Positions 53,151-64,000 of a DNA stretch of 64,000 bases are shown in pieces. The position numbers and the translations under genes were made by a program. Every line of letters begins with the position of its first letter. Positions within the stretch are counted from its first letter, which is position 1. The DNA comes from Apostichopus japonicus (taxonomy: Eukaryota > Echinodermata > Holothuroidea > Aspidochirotida > Stichopodidae): contig NC_092563.1 in assembly GCF_037975245.1 (NCBI RefSeq), forward strand, positions 22,662,960 through 22,726,959, written 5' to 3'. The notes beneath the pieces were generated by a model that was not told the DNA's origin, did no database searches, and saw only the letters and a list, made by a program, of their open reading frames with translations.

Positions 53151-54170
53151 ATCACTTCTTCGAGTTGTGTAATTGACGTGGTCAAATCATTGTAATTTTG
53201 TTTTGTTTATAAGAGAATCGACAGAGAAGAAATTATACCGAATCACTAATCAAATCCTATCTTGTCAAATTTTTTCTCTGAGAACTCATTGCTTTCTTCT
53301 ATTGCCCGTTCGATACGTCTCCTGAAGAAGCATAAAATACGGCATCTAGATAACCCCAGTACAATTCTTTCGCGAGTCCCGATATAATATTACACTAGGC
53401 CTAGTAATTTACCAACACACTATGTATGCTCACGCACTCCTGGGCCTAGTCCAACTCATATTCATAATTTACCCTGTGCTTGTGCACTCCTGTAGGCTGT
53501 AGGACAGTTTTGTGTACGTACTACTACTATAACAAGTTAATATACATACTGTAGGCTAGGCTACTGACAAATACTGTGTATTCAGTACTGTTAATGCGAT
53601 TGCGAAGCCTAAGCACTAATCGCTTTGTGTAGTGTATACGATAGGATAAAAATTAAAGACCCAAGCAACACGTTTAGTGTCTCATTTTCAGCAGGCCACA
53701 AATAACCTAATTTAACTGTGAAACGACTCCGCATTGTGATATACTGTGGCGGAAAAGGGGTTTTATACCAGAAAATACACTCGTTGGTACGACTAGTGAC
53801 TTAAGACGGCAATGTCACAGATAAAATTGGAGCTAAAACTTAGGTACTCATTTCACTATTTCTTGCAAGTAACGTTCATTTATTCGTCGTCAACCGTACC
53901 CCAGCAGCTTAGGTTCGTCAAAAGTCGGATATTCTCGGGTAAAGGAATGTTTAAGTCACACATGAAGAAAGTTAACGCTTCTAAAGTATATGAATATGCA
54001 TAATTCCGACAATTTCCTTATGTGGTGTCGATTGAATTCGCGCAACTTTGCAAACTGGAAGAGAGTAGTTTGTCTACTTCCGGTAAAACTTCCCGTGGCT
54101 AATAATTGCGCAATAACGGTTTTTTTCTTGAGGTCAGATCTCCGACTGCCAACTCCTTAGCGCTCAAAGC
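53151..54170. other. No gene recognised; possible leader sequence
   Basis: AT-rich with several short CpG patches. Near the right edge lie an ETS-type ACTTCCGG (54076-54083) and a second perfect ATTGCGCAAT C/EBP palindrome (54105-54114). No long open frame was found. Confidence 0.4.
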
Positions 54171-54174
54171 TGAT

Positions 54175-54960
54175 ACTACTCAAGGCTCGGTTCTGGCCCC
54201 CAATTTTATAGTATTTACGTTAACAAGTATATAGTATTATAGTATTTACGTTTACAATAATCTTGACTCAATTTCATAGTATTTACGCTTACAATAATCT
54301 TAACTCAGCTCATTATAGTAAGTTTGCCGACGACCTCGCTATCTGGCATAGCAGCAAAAGAATATAAATATGCGTCAGCGCGTTAAAGAGATTCTCTGAC
54401 ACCCTCGATGGTGATCAGCACCTGGTGTAAGAAGTGAAGAGTTAAAATTAACCCCGATAAAACTCAGTTTGTCCTCAAAGGACTCGACTGAAGACTGCAA
54501 CATTAATCTTTCCATCACAAACATTACACCCAGTAAGGAAGCTGTTTACCTTATAATAACACTAGACAATAAACTAAATTTAAAAAACACATTGACATCA
54601 GTACCTGGAAAGCCTGGAAGATCTTAAACGCACTTAAAAGGCTTAGCAATCTTAACATTCTCCCTCCACATATCCTATTACAAATTTATAACCCTAATAT
54701 TAAGCCTATATTAGCCTTTTCAGTTTTCAGTATTAGACTTTTCAGTATTAGACTTATTGCAGTTTCTGCCTACTTAGTTGTACTAAAACTCAAAATTACA
54801 TATTATTAATAACTAAGCCCTGAGTATATGCCTTAATATCCCCGGTTATATCGCCGCAAAAAAAAGCTCTACAAACAAAATCCCTCGTTTTTATCAATTA
54901 ATTGCTGAAAACCATAATGTCTTAAAAATGCCCTCCTCCTCGACCTCCTGATTCAAAACC
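54175..54960 (+). pseudogene. Decayed LINE reverse transcriptase (jockey/CR1-like)
   Basis: Across several frames the plus strand encodes retrotransposon RT motifs in the right order. TQGSVLAP corresponds to the 'GVPQGSVLGP' block near 54188. KFADDLAIWHSS near 54328 is the catalytic FADD box. ISTWCKK and VKINPDKTQFVL near 54412-54474 are the thumb-side KT.F motif. ALKRLSNLNILPPHILLQIYK follows near 54640. Frameshifts, stops and a local 50-bp duplication of the ATAGTATTTACG block show it is dead. Ends are unclear. Confidence 0.75.
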
Positions 54961-57900
54961 CCCTCCTTAAGTTCCTGGTTATTAAAAAATATGCAAAAAA
55001 TAATTTAAAATCCTCCTTGGATATTGATTTTCTAAACTGGGAGAAGGCCCCGGCTCTGGCAGAGGAAGAGGCCCCTTGTTTAGGAACCCGGTGTCTAGAG
55101 GGCGTTTGAGTAAAACTTCGGAAGAACAGTTCTCTTCCAGGGAACAGCCCAACCACCGGGAAGGATTTTTCCTTTTTTTCTATTATTTCTCTTCTTTTCT
55201 TAGCTAGGGGTTTCTTCCCGGGAGTCAATTTTTCCCCAAACAGTTTTGCATTTATGTGTAAATAGTCGCTCATGATTGGTCGGAAAAGTTACGTCATCAC
55301 CACTGAACCGTCACTTCGAGGTAACCAGAAACATTCGTTGCAACAAAGATATTCCCGTCCTAAATGTGCGGTGTTCAGTCAATACTTTCCTCTATATATG
55401 ATTAAGCCCAATGGAGATACATATAATTCAACAGAAAGTTGTGTCAATTAAGCCTTGATTATTCGCGTACCATTTTTCAAATCTTAGACAGGAATATTCA
55501 GACTAACTAGAGTCCTAATGTTGTCGCGCACGAATCTTGGATAACGTAAACACGAACCCAACGGAATTTTGTGTATGTATCATAATGAAGGTTAACATGT
55601 GTTCCAAACATTAAAAGTAAAGTAAGGCCGTTTGGAAGGAAGCCCCGTAACTAGTGTTACAGGTCAATCAACAAATATTATTCTGTTCAGCATGCACGTT
55701 TCAGTGACGTCAATAAACTCATTCATGATTTGACATTTTAAGACCCGTGGACCTTATCATTCTTCTGATTCATTGTGTGTCTTCAAACTTCCAAGCGATG
55801 GTTATTAATGATGCTGACGTCACGAGATTGGCTGATAACTCCGACGGTAATTGATGAGATGGTGAGTTTGCCTGGTTCGGAGCAGCCTCCCAATATTAAT
55901 TATTACTTAGTAGCTCCCAGTATCTCATATTAATATGCTTCCAAAATGTGTGTGTTGCTTGTCTACCTCACAATTAACGGTCAAACAATTATATGGTCAG
56001 TCTTGTTTAAAAAAATCTAATTAATCTGCAGGAGCCGTGCCCTGCACGGCTTCATCAGGATGTTCATTCTGACCACATGCATGATTATATACGTACACTA
56101 AGTTACTTTATTATGTTGACCAAGAAAAGTGAAGCCTTCAGTTCTTTGCTTATGAACGCAATGCGTATGTGCCCGTGACTGTGCGGTGGAATACTAAGTA
56201 AAAGAGGTCGGATTTACACAGTATTATTCACATTCGTCCATGTGACTTCAAGTTCAAGGTGGACACTGCGACTCAGTGAGAGTGAGAGGCATGGTATAGG
56301 CCCTAAGTACAAAATAAGGACTAGGCCTAACACTTATTGTTATAATATTTTTGAATTTGGAATTGATTGGAATAGAATAACATTGTCTGCAAAAAAGGGG
56401 GTTTTACAGGTTGCACAAGAGTATTCTTTCCCTGATAAAGAATTCTCAAAATATGTGGGCTTGTGTGAGATGCAATGTTTATTCCAAAATGTGGAAATTT
56501 ACTCCACATCCACGATTGACCTTCATATTCATACATTCGTTCCCCTGCTGGAGCTTCTCCAAAATTTTCAATCACTTTCTGTGGCAATTGTATTGAGGGA
56601 CGATATGGTTTTATGACATTCAACTCCAAAATTGGACTTCAATTTTAAAATTCCAGGTGTAAGGAACATAGACTAATTGATTTCTTTCTTTTGGAAATTG
56701 TTGTTCTCACATTGTCTTCATAGGAATTTTCTCTGGGATAATCTCGCTGTTCAGTGCCATAGTGTCCATCACCCATCACTGTACACAACAATTGCAAATG
56801 TGAATGGTAGAGGTTATCTTAAAAGCAATCATTACTTCATTACAGACCACCAACTGGTGTTTCAATGTTTTATGAACTCCAGTTGGGTTGTTAGCTCGAT
56901 AACTAATATTAGATTATATACCAAAAAAAAAAGAGAAAGGGAAACATTTTGCATAGTTCCATCTCATACATTGCAACTACTGAAACAGATAACCGCTAAA
57001 ATGTAAAGAGAAGAACTGATTATCCACTATAAGGTGTATAGAAATGTCTGTAGTCATTTGGGCCGTTATTTTGGGTCTTTATTATTAGGCCGGTTTCATG
57101 GGGGTAGGAATAGGAGAGTTCAACAGAATCCATCTTAATAATTTATGAACATTTTAAGTTGAGCATATCAATTTCAAGAGACGAATTCGGTTCTAAGAAA
57201 ATACCAAAGGTGAGCAGACGTTTGTACTTTATATGTGTGTTGAAATAGGCTGGGACTTTACCAAGCGTGTGCTTACATCAAATGTGACTATTTCTGAAAA
57301 CTCCGAGTGTGTTCCGTGATTCTTTGCTTGGTGCGGTCGATTTGATATTGATTTCCCTAAAGAAGTTGATCACTGGTGTGGTTACAACCCAAAATAACTT
57401 GCTGGAGATGGAACACATATTGGAATTTCTTGCCGTCGACTTTCCATCTCACCAGTTAAAAACTGCAGATAGCGACTATGTGAAAACACCAAAACAGTAG
57501 ATGTTTGATAGTTTTCCTACCATACAGGGAAGGAGTTGATGATGACTGTGTGAGAAAGGGTAGTTAACATCTTCAAGACACTGCTAAGGCATATCTGTCT
57601 AGGGGACCCTTGGATCTTGCCACCAAAAAACGGATGACCAATAGTACTGCAATCTTGTTGCAAAAGTGACAGATGTAAAATGTTCCTTCACCTTTTTCCT
57701 GAGTGGTGACATGCCAGCAAATCTCAGACAAGCTTCAGCACAATTGTTTCTCCTATTGGCATCTGATGCTGCTGTAACTTAACTGTTTTGCCACTGAGGT
57801 ACCATGCTGCCGTGTTTGCCGCACCAAATTATATTCTCAAGTAGGATGGAGACAGTGAAACACCAATCAAATTTCGTTCTTCCTGCCAAGGGCTTAAAAA

Positions 57901-58120
57901 TATATTGAGGTTTAATTGTTTCATGATTTGTCTTAACTTAGAAAAGCTAGTTCTCGACCAAGGCGCGTTTTATTAAAAGGGGGTGCACAATTGTTACCTG
58001 CAAAGAGAGAGAGGAGAGAATGAATACAGATTTCAGCTATTTTTGATACTTTTTATTGGTAATTACACAATACTTGTGATGTGCCATTCTGGTTGAACAT
58101 GTAAAACTTTGTTGCACCCT
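54961..58120. other. No gene recognised
   Basis: Mixed AT-rich sequence. A 106-codon minus-strand frame (54953-55273, Lys- and Arg-rich) and a 124-codon plus-strand frame (56242-56616) have no recognised domain. Two perfect CRE motifs TGACGTCA lie at 55705-55712 and 55815-55822. Confidence 0.4.
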
Positions 58121-58312
58121 TTTAGAAATTGGATCTTCTAACTGAATCGACAAGAATGAACTGGGTAAACCGGAATGTGTAACTCATCCTGGGAAAGCTA
58201 GCCATATAGTCAGGTTTGATATTCAAAGTTGGGTGAAGTTGTAGGAACGTTACATTTATTGAGTGAAATAGTGAACTATGATAACTTTTGCTTATGTCTT
58301 GTATTCTGACTG

Positions 58313-58700
58313 TGGACTTGAACAAAATAATTCCAGGTCCTCTTATGTGGTTGCTAAAATATCACTGAGTCCTTGCAAGGATTCTATTGTTAAGGCGTAT
58401 TATGAAGGTTACGGTTCATGGATTTGAACAATGGAAAAAACAATGGGTTCCTCAGTCTAAATGTTAAACACAGCTGCGTGTGGGTGCGTGGTGTGTTAGG
58501 TATGTGACACATTCTTGTAAACACGATATCTAAATTATTGATTAAACTCATACTTTACATATGGGTAAGCCATATTGGGTAGAAGATACAAATTGTTCAT
58601 GGAGGTCAAAGGCCATTGAGGTCACCAAAGGTCAAACTGTAAGAACCTTGTAAACTGCTTGTAAACAACCCCTATTATATAAGACGCAGTCTGAAAATCT
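58313..58700 (-). repeat. Family B MITE plus family A unit, reverse orientation
   Basis: 58313-58462 is family B (inverted-end ATTCTGACTGTGGAC). Then come a GTGTG-rich tail and a family A unit with GGAGGTCAAAGGCCATTGAG and GGTCACCAAAGGTCAAAC, the complement of the usual TTTGACC blocks. Confidence 0.7.
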
Positions 58701-59640
58701 CGTGAAGTAACTATAAAGGTGAAATTGTAGTTATGAAAAATTTAAGCATGTAGATTGCCCTTGTTGAGAATAAATTCGCTGTGGAATTTTATACAGGTTA
58801 AATTTCTCTACGCCATAACGGAACATAGCCCTCACGGCACTCCGAGAGTGTCCTTAACTTGTGTAGCGCAAGAGCAATTTTGTGTGTGTTTTGACCTGTA
58901 TCTTCATGTGTATTTAGTCGATCATATTGGACCATCCACATTTCGAAAGCTTAAACCGTTAGCTTTCTGGTGGTGTATGCCTTAATCCATATATATTTTG
59001 GTAACCTTACGCCAAGTTTTAATTAAAAAAGTGATTTTTGGATATTTTCAATGAGAGTACACTTGAAACCCCTAGTTTTTCCGCACTGTGTGGGCTATTT
59101 TTGCACCGTAACTTTTGTATGCGAAGTCCTATAATCCCAGTTCAAACGGTGAATTAAACCTTTGAATATTCATCACGTTTTCTACCGATTCTTAACTAGA
59201 TTGACCAATGAGAACCTTACGCCAAAATTACAAACTAAAAAGAAATCAGGGATATTCCTTCTGTTTCCCTTCGTTCTCAATCGACATGACGTCACAATAC
59301 TGTACTCAGCACACGTTGGTGAAAGAAGTGTTGTTGTTGTCTTCGTTTGATTGTGATATCCTGAGTTATTGTTAGATTTACCTCAAAACGCTTCTCAGTA
59401 ACTTTCAGAAGACTTTATTTATTCAATTAATTGTAATTTTGGTTGAAAATAATACCTCCAAAGTGAAATTTTCTGTATCTTTTTGAACCTGTTTCTGACC
59501 ACGCGATGAAACGACTAAGTTGGAACGTACCAAACCACAGTTTGTGGGGTATGTAGTTGTTCTAAAGACTAAAGTTCTGTACTGTTTTGCACGCAATATA
59601 GCCTTACAGTGTAAGGTCTATACTAGCTGCGTACAAGACA
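58700..59640. other. No gene recognised
   Basis: AT-rich sequence with no recognised repeat or coding exon. A CRE motif TGACGTCA lies at 59287-59294. Confidence 0.4.
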
Positions 59641-59643
59641 CTA

Positions 59644-59790
59644 CAGGGGCGTATCTAGGATTTTCTAACCCGGGGGCGCGAATTACTATCTAAGAGGAGC
59701 GCCACTATCGGTTGGCGCGCAGCGTACAAGAAAATTTCTGGTTTTGATACCCCCAAGATCACCGGAAATGACACTTCTCTGGCTTAAAAA
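59644..59790. mobile_element. hAT-like CAGGGGCGTAT element, left part
   Basis: Left end CAGGGGCGTATCTAGG. Interior blocks AGCGTACAAGAAAAT and GGAAATGACACTTC match the elements at 36350 and 61383. The right terminus was not found, so the copy is truncated or its end has diverged. Confidence 0.6.
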
Positions 59791-60620
59791 AGACCAAACA
59801 GATTTACACTTTTGCCTGAGAACAAAGTATTTCCCAATAGTTTTTTCCCCATCCATAACCTTTTTGATGATTGTCACCAGTCACACATCATGTTCGATCT
59901 CATCGCATCTCCTGTGGATCATTGCTTTTTGTAGGTGCTTCGACGTCGCGGCCCACAATACCCGACAACCCCACTTTTGAAGGTTTTAGGCCAATTTTTT
60001 GTTCAGAATTTCAAATTTCTCGTGATTAAACTCACTTCAAAACATACCCATAATGTTGCAAAAAATTTCATCTATGGACAACCAATACAGAAAAACCTCC
60101 TTGAACCCCTTACAGACTGGTCAAAATTGCACGAGTAGAGGGAAATACGATGAAGAATGTTGGTTAGGAAATTTTCGAAAATTCAGACACAGTTAATTTA
60201 TTGGTGTACAAATATTTAAACCTCCTACAACGGCTATTATAAAACTTCGTTGAAGGAAACGAAAAAATACCAGATATTTCCGAAACCGAACACTGCACAC
60301 ATAGGTCAAGGAGGCGACGGGGGGGGGGGGGCTAACGAAATATTTCTTTCTGAAAATTCGGACAATATGCTGAGAATTTTTTCGGGCACCAATACTGGAA
60401 GAAAATACATTGCAATGAAGTAGCTAAAGGAAATGAATAGTTTAAAAATTATCTCCTTGGTAATTAAAGTAAAGTTCTAAGCTTGGCCGACTAATTCGCC
60501 AATACTAATGTAAAAGAGAGTTTTGACATAATTGGACCTCCATGCTCTTTCTCCATCTACATAGGACAATTAGTTGTTTATATGAGCATCCCGGGGTATA
60601 CTGCGCAACTTTCAGTGAGC
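59791..60620. other. No gene recognised
   Basis: The sequence may continue the 59644 element but shows no terminal repeat. A G14 tract interrupts it at about 60318. Confidence 0.4.
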
Positions 60621-60629
60621 TTACGGTAC

Positions 60630-61135
60630 CATAGGCGTAGGAGCCTCATTTGATATGGGGGGGGGGGTGCTGTAACGACTTGCCCGAAAAGTATAACCAA
60701 AATTTTTCGCGCGTATTGCCCAAATTTTCACCAAAAAACTTGAAAAACACACTGCAAATTATTATTCTTTTAGTAGGTGCCCGAAAAAAAACTCTCAGCA
60801 TATTTCCCGAATTTCCACCATAAACCTTGAAAGCTCACTGCAAATTATTATTCTTTCAGTAGGTGCCCGAAAAAATTCTCAGCATATTGCCCGAATTTTC
60901 ACCAAAAATTTGAAAAAAAAAACCATTGCAAAGTATTATTCTTTCAGTAGATGCCCGAAAAATTGTCAGCATATTGCCGAAGTTTCACCCCAAAAAATGA
61001 AAAAACACACTGCAAATTATTCTTCTTCCAGTAGGTGCCCGAAAAATTATCAGAATATTACCCGAATTTTCACCAAAAGATATGCTTGGGGGGTCGCAGC
61101 CCCCAGCCCCCCACCCCCCGCCTCGTACGCCTATG
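60630..61135. mobile_element. hAT-like MITE, 506 bp, with an internal 87-bp tandem repeat
   Basis: Ends CATAGGCGTAGGAG and, in reverse complement, CATAGGCGTACGAGG are inverted repeats. The flanks are a perfect 8-bp duplication TACGGTAC (60622-60629, 61136-61143). The interior is a tandem array: TAGGTGCCCGAAAA recurs near 60774, 60861, 60948 and 61035, a spacing of 87 bp. Confidence 0.9.
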
Positions 61136-61382
61136 TACGGTACATGATGGCATGCGATGTAATAGCCGATGCTTCCTTAAATGATACTGACATTAACACG
61201 TTGAACGCGCGCGGAGCGCGCGAAAAATGTTGGTTATATTTTTCGGGCCAGTCGTTACAGCTCCCCAATTCAAATTGGGCTCCTTCGCCTTTGACTACTC
61301 ATAGACAGTTTTGAGGCTGTTCATTTTGGAACGACATTTTCATGCTTACTGATATGACGGATATCTGCTTTACAAATTCGAA

Positions 61383-61555
61383 CAGGCGCGTAGCGAAAAT
61401 TTGCCAAGGGATGGGCGAAGCCTGTAGGCAAACTATCTAAGCGTAGCGCCACCACGAGTTGGTGCGAAGCGTACAAGAAAATTTTGGCCGAAAATGCCTC
61501 CCAGATCGCTGGAAATGACACTTCCCTTGCCTTGTAAGTTGCATCTAAGCATTTT
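61383..61555. mobile_element. hAT-like MITE interrupted by a LINE, left part
   Basis: Starts CAGGCGCGTAGCG and matches the reverse complement of 36350-36622 closely (AACTATCTAAGCGTAGCGCC, AGATCGCTGGAAATG). The match breaks at about 61556 where LINE coding sequence begins. It resumes at about 63062 with TACTAGCGATATCA, next to the LINE tail. Confidence 0.8.
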
Positions 61556-61563
61556 CTATTTCT

Positions 61564-62814
61564 AAAATCTTTGAAAGAATAGTTCATAATCGTATTTATA
61601 ATTTTATCAGTAAACATGATATTATGTTCAAAAGTCAATATGGGTATCGGCCAGGACACTCAACCGAACTTGCTTTGACTGAGGCCTTGGAGGTATTGTA
61701 TGATGCCATAGATAACAAAAGGATTTCCGTCGGTGTATTCTTGGACTTGTCCAAAGCGTTTGATACAGTTGATCACCGTATTTTGTTTATGAAATTGTCA
61801 CATTATGGCATAAGAGGCACAGGACTAGACTGGATTAGAAGCTATTTATCAAACAGAAAACAATTTACAAATTGTCTTCATACGGATTCTGATTGCATGA
61901 ATGTTGTTTGTGGGGTTCCACAAGGATCTATATTGGGGCCCTTGCTTTTTATAATATATGTAAATGATATTTGTCATGTGTCAGATAATTGTACTATCAT
62001 ATCATTCGCTGATGATACTTATATTTTTTTCTCTGGCTTGGATCCTGTGGAAATGAGGGCTAGAGTTTGTCTTGTGCTTGATGAATTTCATGCTTGGTTT
62101 TCAGCTAACAAACTTTCTTTAAATGTAGGTAAGACAAAATATGTTGTTTTCAATGAAGGTAGGAATAGGAATATTCTGTCTGACATACAGATGCATGGTA
62201 GTAGTCTAAAAAAAGTGTGTTTTACCACTTTTCTAGGGGTAACTATTGATTCTGGTCTGACATGGCGTCATCACATAAATACAATATCAACAAATATTTC
62301 TCGTGGCGTTGGGATTCTTTCCAAATTGAAGCACTACTTACCAAAACATATTCTTCGTTCTATATATTTTACTTTAATTTATCCTCACCTTACTTATTGC
62401 ATTACAGTTTGGTCTGGCACGGCTGCTTATAACATTAAGAAACTTTTTGTACTTCAAAAAAGGGCTATTCGACATATATCTTCTGCCGACTATAACGATC
62501 ATACTAGTAAATTATTTGCCTCACTTAAGCTACTGAAATTACCGGACCTTGTGAAAGTTCATCTTGCTACATTCGCTTATCGCTCTATTAATGGGTATAA
62601 TCCGCCCACATGTAAAAATTTATTCACTGTTAATAGGGAAATCCATGATTATAATACAAGACAGGCTGATCACATACATAGACTTTTTCCCATAGTAACC
62701 TGGGTAAACAGAGTATACGTTATCGGGCAAACACTTGCTGGAATTATCTACTTGATCATCATGATCATATACAAAATGATTCTCAGTCACCACGTTTCTT
62801 TTAAAGTCAATTAA
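61564..62814 (+). pseudogene. Partial reverse transcriptase of the LINE
   Basis: The frame is open from the truncation point (KIFERIVHNRIYNFISKHDI, preceding a methionine at 61624) for about 416 codons. RT blocks appear in order: VFLDLSKAFDTVDH (catalytic Asp), GVPQGSILGPLLF, SFADDTYIF (catalytic Asp pair) and LNVGKTKYVVF. The C-terminal connection includes TTFLGVTIDSGLTWR and HDYNTRQADH. The endonuclease and N-terminal RT are missing. Near 62690 the family's C-terminal motif (NLGKQSIRYRANTCWNYL) appears in the +1 frame, so a frameshift follows the run of T and C there. The copy cannot be autonomous. Confidence 0.92.
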
Positions 62815-63034
62815 GCGAGGTTTACATAAGTGATTATTGATCCATAATACTTTTTAGAAATCTTGTTTGTTTATATCGTTAACTCTGATAACTTAATTAT
62901 TTTCCTTCTTTAGGGAGTGGCTCTACTCGATAAGCCTTTCAGGTTTTTAGATCACTTCCTTTCTCTTTATACTCAATTTCATATCTGTAAACGTTTGTAT
63001 GACATACAATGTACCGTATATTGAGAAAAAACAA

Positions 63035-63065
63035 ATAAATGAAATGAAATGAAATGAAATGAAAT
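63035..63065. repeat. (AAATG)n LINE tail
   Basis: Five to six AAATG pentamers ending the LINE, typical of tails in CR1-like and related clades. Confidence 0.9.
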
Positions 63066-64000
63066 TTACTAGCGATATCAAAAAAAAAAAATATGCTCGG
63101 GGTCGCCCCATTCCTGAGATGCGTCATGTTCCCCCACGACACGGTCTAGTTCGAGACCAGCCACAGTTGGTTTCATAGCACAATTGTTTCAGGCGTCCAT
63201 AGACACACGCGTTATGAAAGACCATATATAGTATATATATATATAGATACATTAGTGAGAGAGGAAAAATGGAAATGTCAAAATGGGGTTGTCGGTGTAA
63301 GGGGTAGGGTGAGGCGCACACCCCTTCCGAAAACCTCGATCCGCCACTGGCTACCCAGTCATGTGTATATAATAGGGTTCAGCGCTGTAATGATGTCACT
63401 GTTCCTCTTTCTCTTCCCGGTGTCTTGGCGTTTATCTTCTACTCCCTCCTTTTCTCCTTTTTCTTTCCTTCTTCTTTTTCTTTTTCCTACCTTCCTCTCC
63501 TCCTCCTCTTTTTTCCATTCTTTTTTCTTCTTTTTTTCTCGCTCCTCTTTTTCTTACACGGGAGGCGCGCGCCCCCAACACAACGAATTTGTCAATTTCA
63601 TGATATGAAAGAACTGTACACGGCGGACATTTTGTTGTCAAATTCTGCTCAATTGTATGTTGCGTAGGCACAATAAATATTTTGAAATCATCATCAGTTT
63701 GAGGAACTACACATATGAAAGATGCATGAATTGGACTTTTCCTTGATAGACATCGTTGATCAAATCCTTAAGTGCGTCAATTATGAGCCCCCCCCCCCCC
63801 GGATACTCTAGTTCTAGGCCTAGTGTTGTATGGTGGTAATTAAGGTAAATTCGTGTGTACACTATAAAATTCGCTTACTGTGTTATACAATAGCTACTAC
63901 TCTCTACTTTTCTATTCAAATGGCTTAAATTAATGAGAAAAAAAAATCATAAAGAAACATATTTTCGAGCTATCCTATTTACAATGATTTCAGACTTTGA
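63066..64000. other. Repeat-derived flank and pyrimidine tract; no gene
   Basis: 63062-63110 is probably the right part of the interrupted MITE. A short (TA)n lies at 63230-63246. At 63333-63352 the complement of CAGTGGCGGATCGAGG, a common hAT-like terminus, marks another element end. 63405-63560 is a T/C-rich tract giving artefactual Phe/Ser and Lys/Arg frames. A C12 run is at 63788. Confidence 0.55.

Larger units (their letters stand above)
61556..63065 (+). mobile_element. 5'-truncated non-LTR retrotransposon (LINE), CR1/jockey-like
   Basis: Carries a partial RT (see next entry), about 180 bp of 3' untranslated sequence and an (AAATG)n tail at 63035-63065. Typical target-primed insertion truncates the 5' end, which fits the abrupt start inside the RT frame. 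It sits inside a hAT-like MITE and is therefore the younger insertion. Confidence 0.9.

Noticed and set aside
63255-63671. Frames of 79-117 codons rich in Phe/Ser or Lys/Arg
   Set aside because: They come from a pyrimidine-rich tract and have low-complexity products.

Overview
The window is AT-rich metazoan genomic DNA: long introns, GT-AG splice signals, tRNA-derived SINEs, LINE fragments, many small hAT-like and TA-flanked elements, and microsatellites. I see no prokaryotic gene organisation, rRNA, functional tRNA or CRISPR. The immune-type gene and repeat load suggest a marine invertebrate, possibly an echinoderm. That placement is an inference with low confidence.

The one gene I can assemble lies on the minus strand between about 37.2 kb and 1.5 kb. 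Ten exons join with consistent splice phases into about 739 codons, still open at the last donor seen. Its N-terminus resembles the deubiquitinase CYLD: a CYLD-like leader, then two degenerate CAP-Gly domains, each split across two exons. An acidic and Ser/Lys-rich linker follows, encoded by three exons. Then, where CYLD has a third CAP-Gly and its USP catalytic domain, there are three death-fold domains in three near-equal exons (267, 267 and 261 nt, all phase 1-1). This CAP-Gly plus tandem death-domain arrangement is the most unusual biology here. It looks like a CYLD-derived adaptor wired to death-domain (NF-kB or apoptosis) signalling. The 3' end is off the window or in a weak candidate terminal exon at 20-165.

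The introns are packed with repeats. Family A is a dispersed, sometimes tandem 145-bp unit carrying DR1-type nuclear-receptor motifs. Family B is a MITE of about 155 bp. There are hAT-like elements with 8-bp target duplications at 4.9, 7.3-9.0, 22.7, 35.1 and 36.4 kb. Others include a 3.8-kb TA-flanked element at 9.25-13.06 kb, a tRNA-derived SINE at 19.6-19.9 kb and a 750-bp block present twice.

Upstream of the gene, from 38 kb on, lie a palindromic minisatellite, a 2.2-kb element between two (TA)n tracts with eight copies of one 13-mer, and a region with adjacent NF-kB-like and C/EBP-like sites at 44.5 kb. Next come a 1.5-kb palindrome of two inverted elements (47.2-48.7 kb), a possible minus-strand terminal exon at 52.25 kb, an isolated heat-shock-type promoter near 53 kb, a decayed LINE RT at 54.2-54.9 kb, more hAT-like elements, and a 5'-truncated LINE (61.6-63.07 kb) inserted into one of them.
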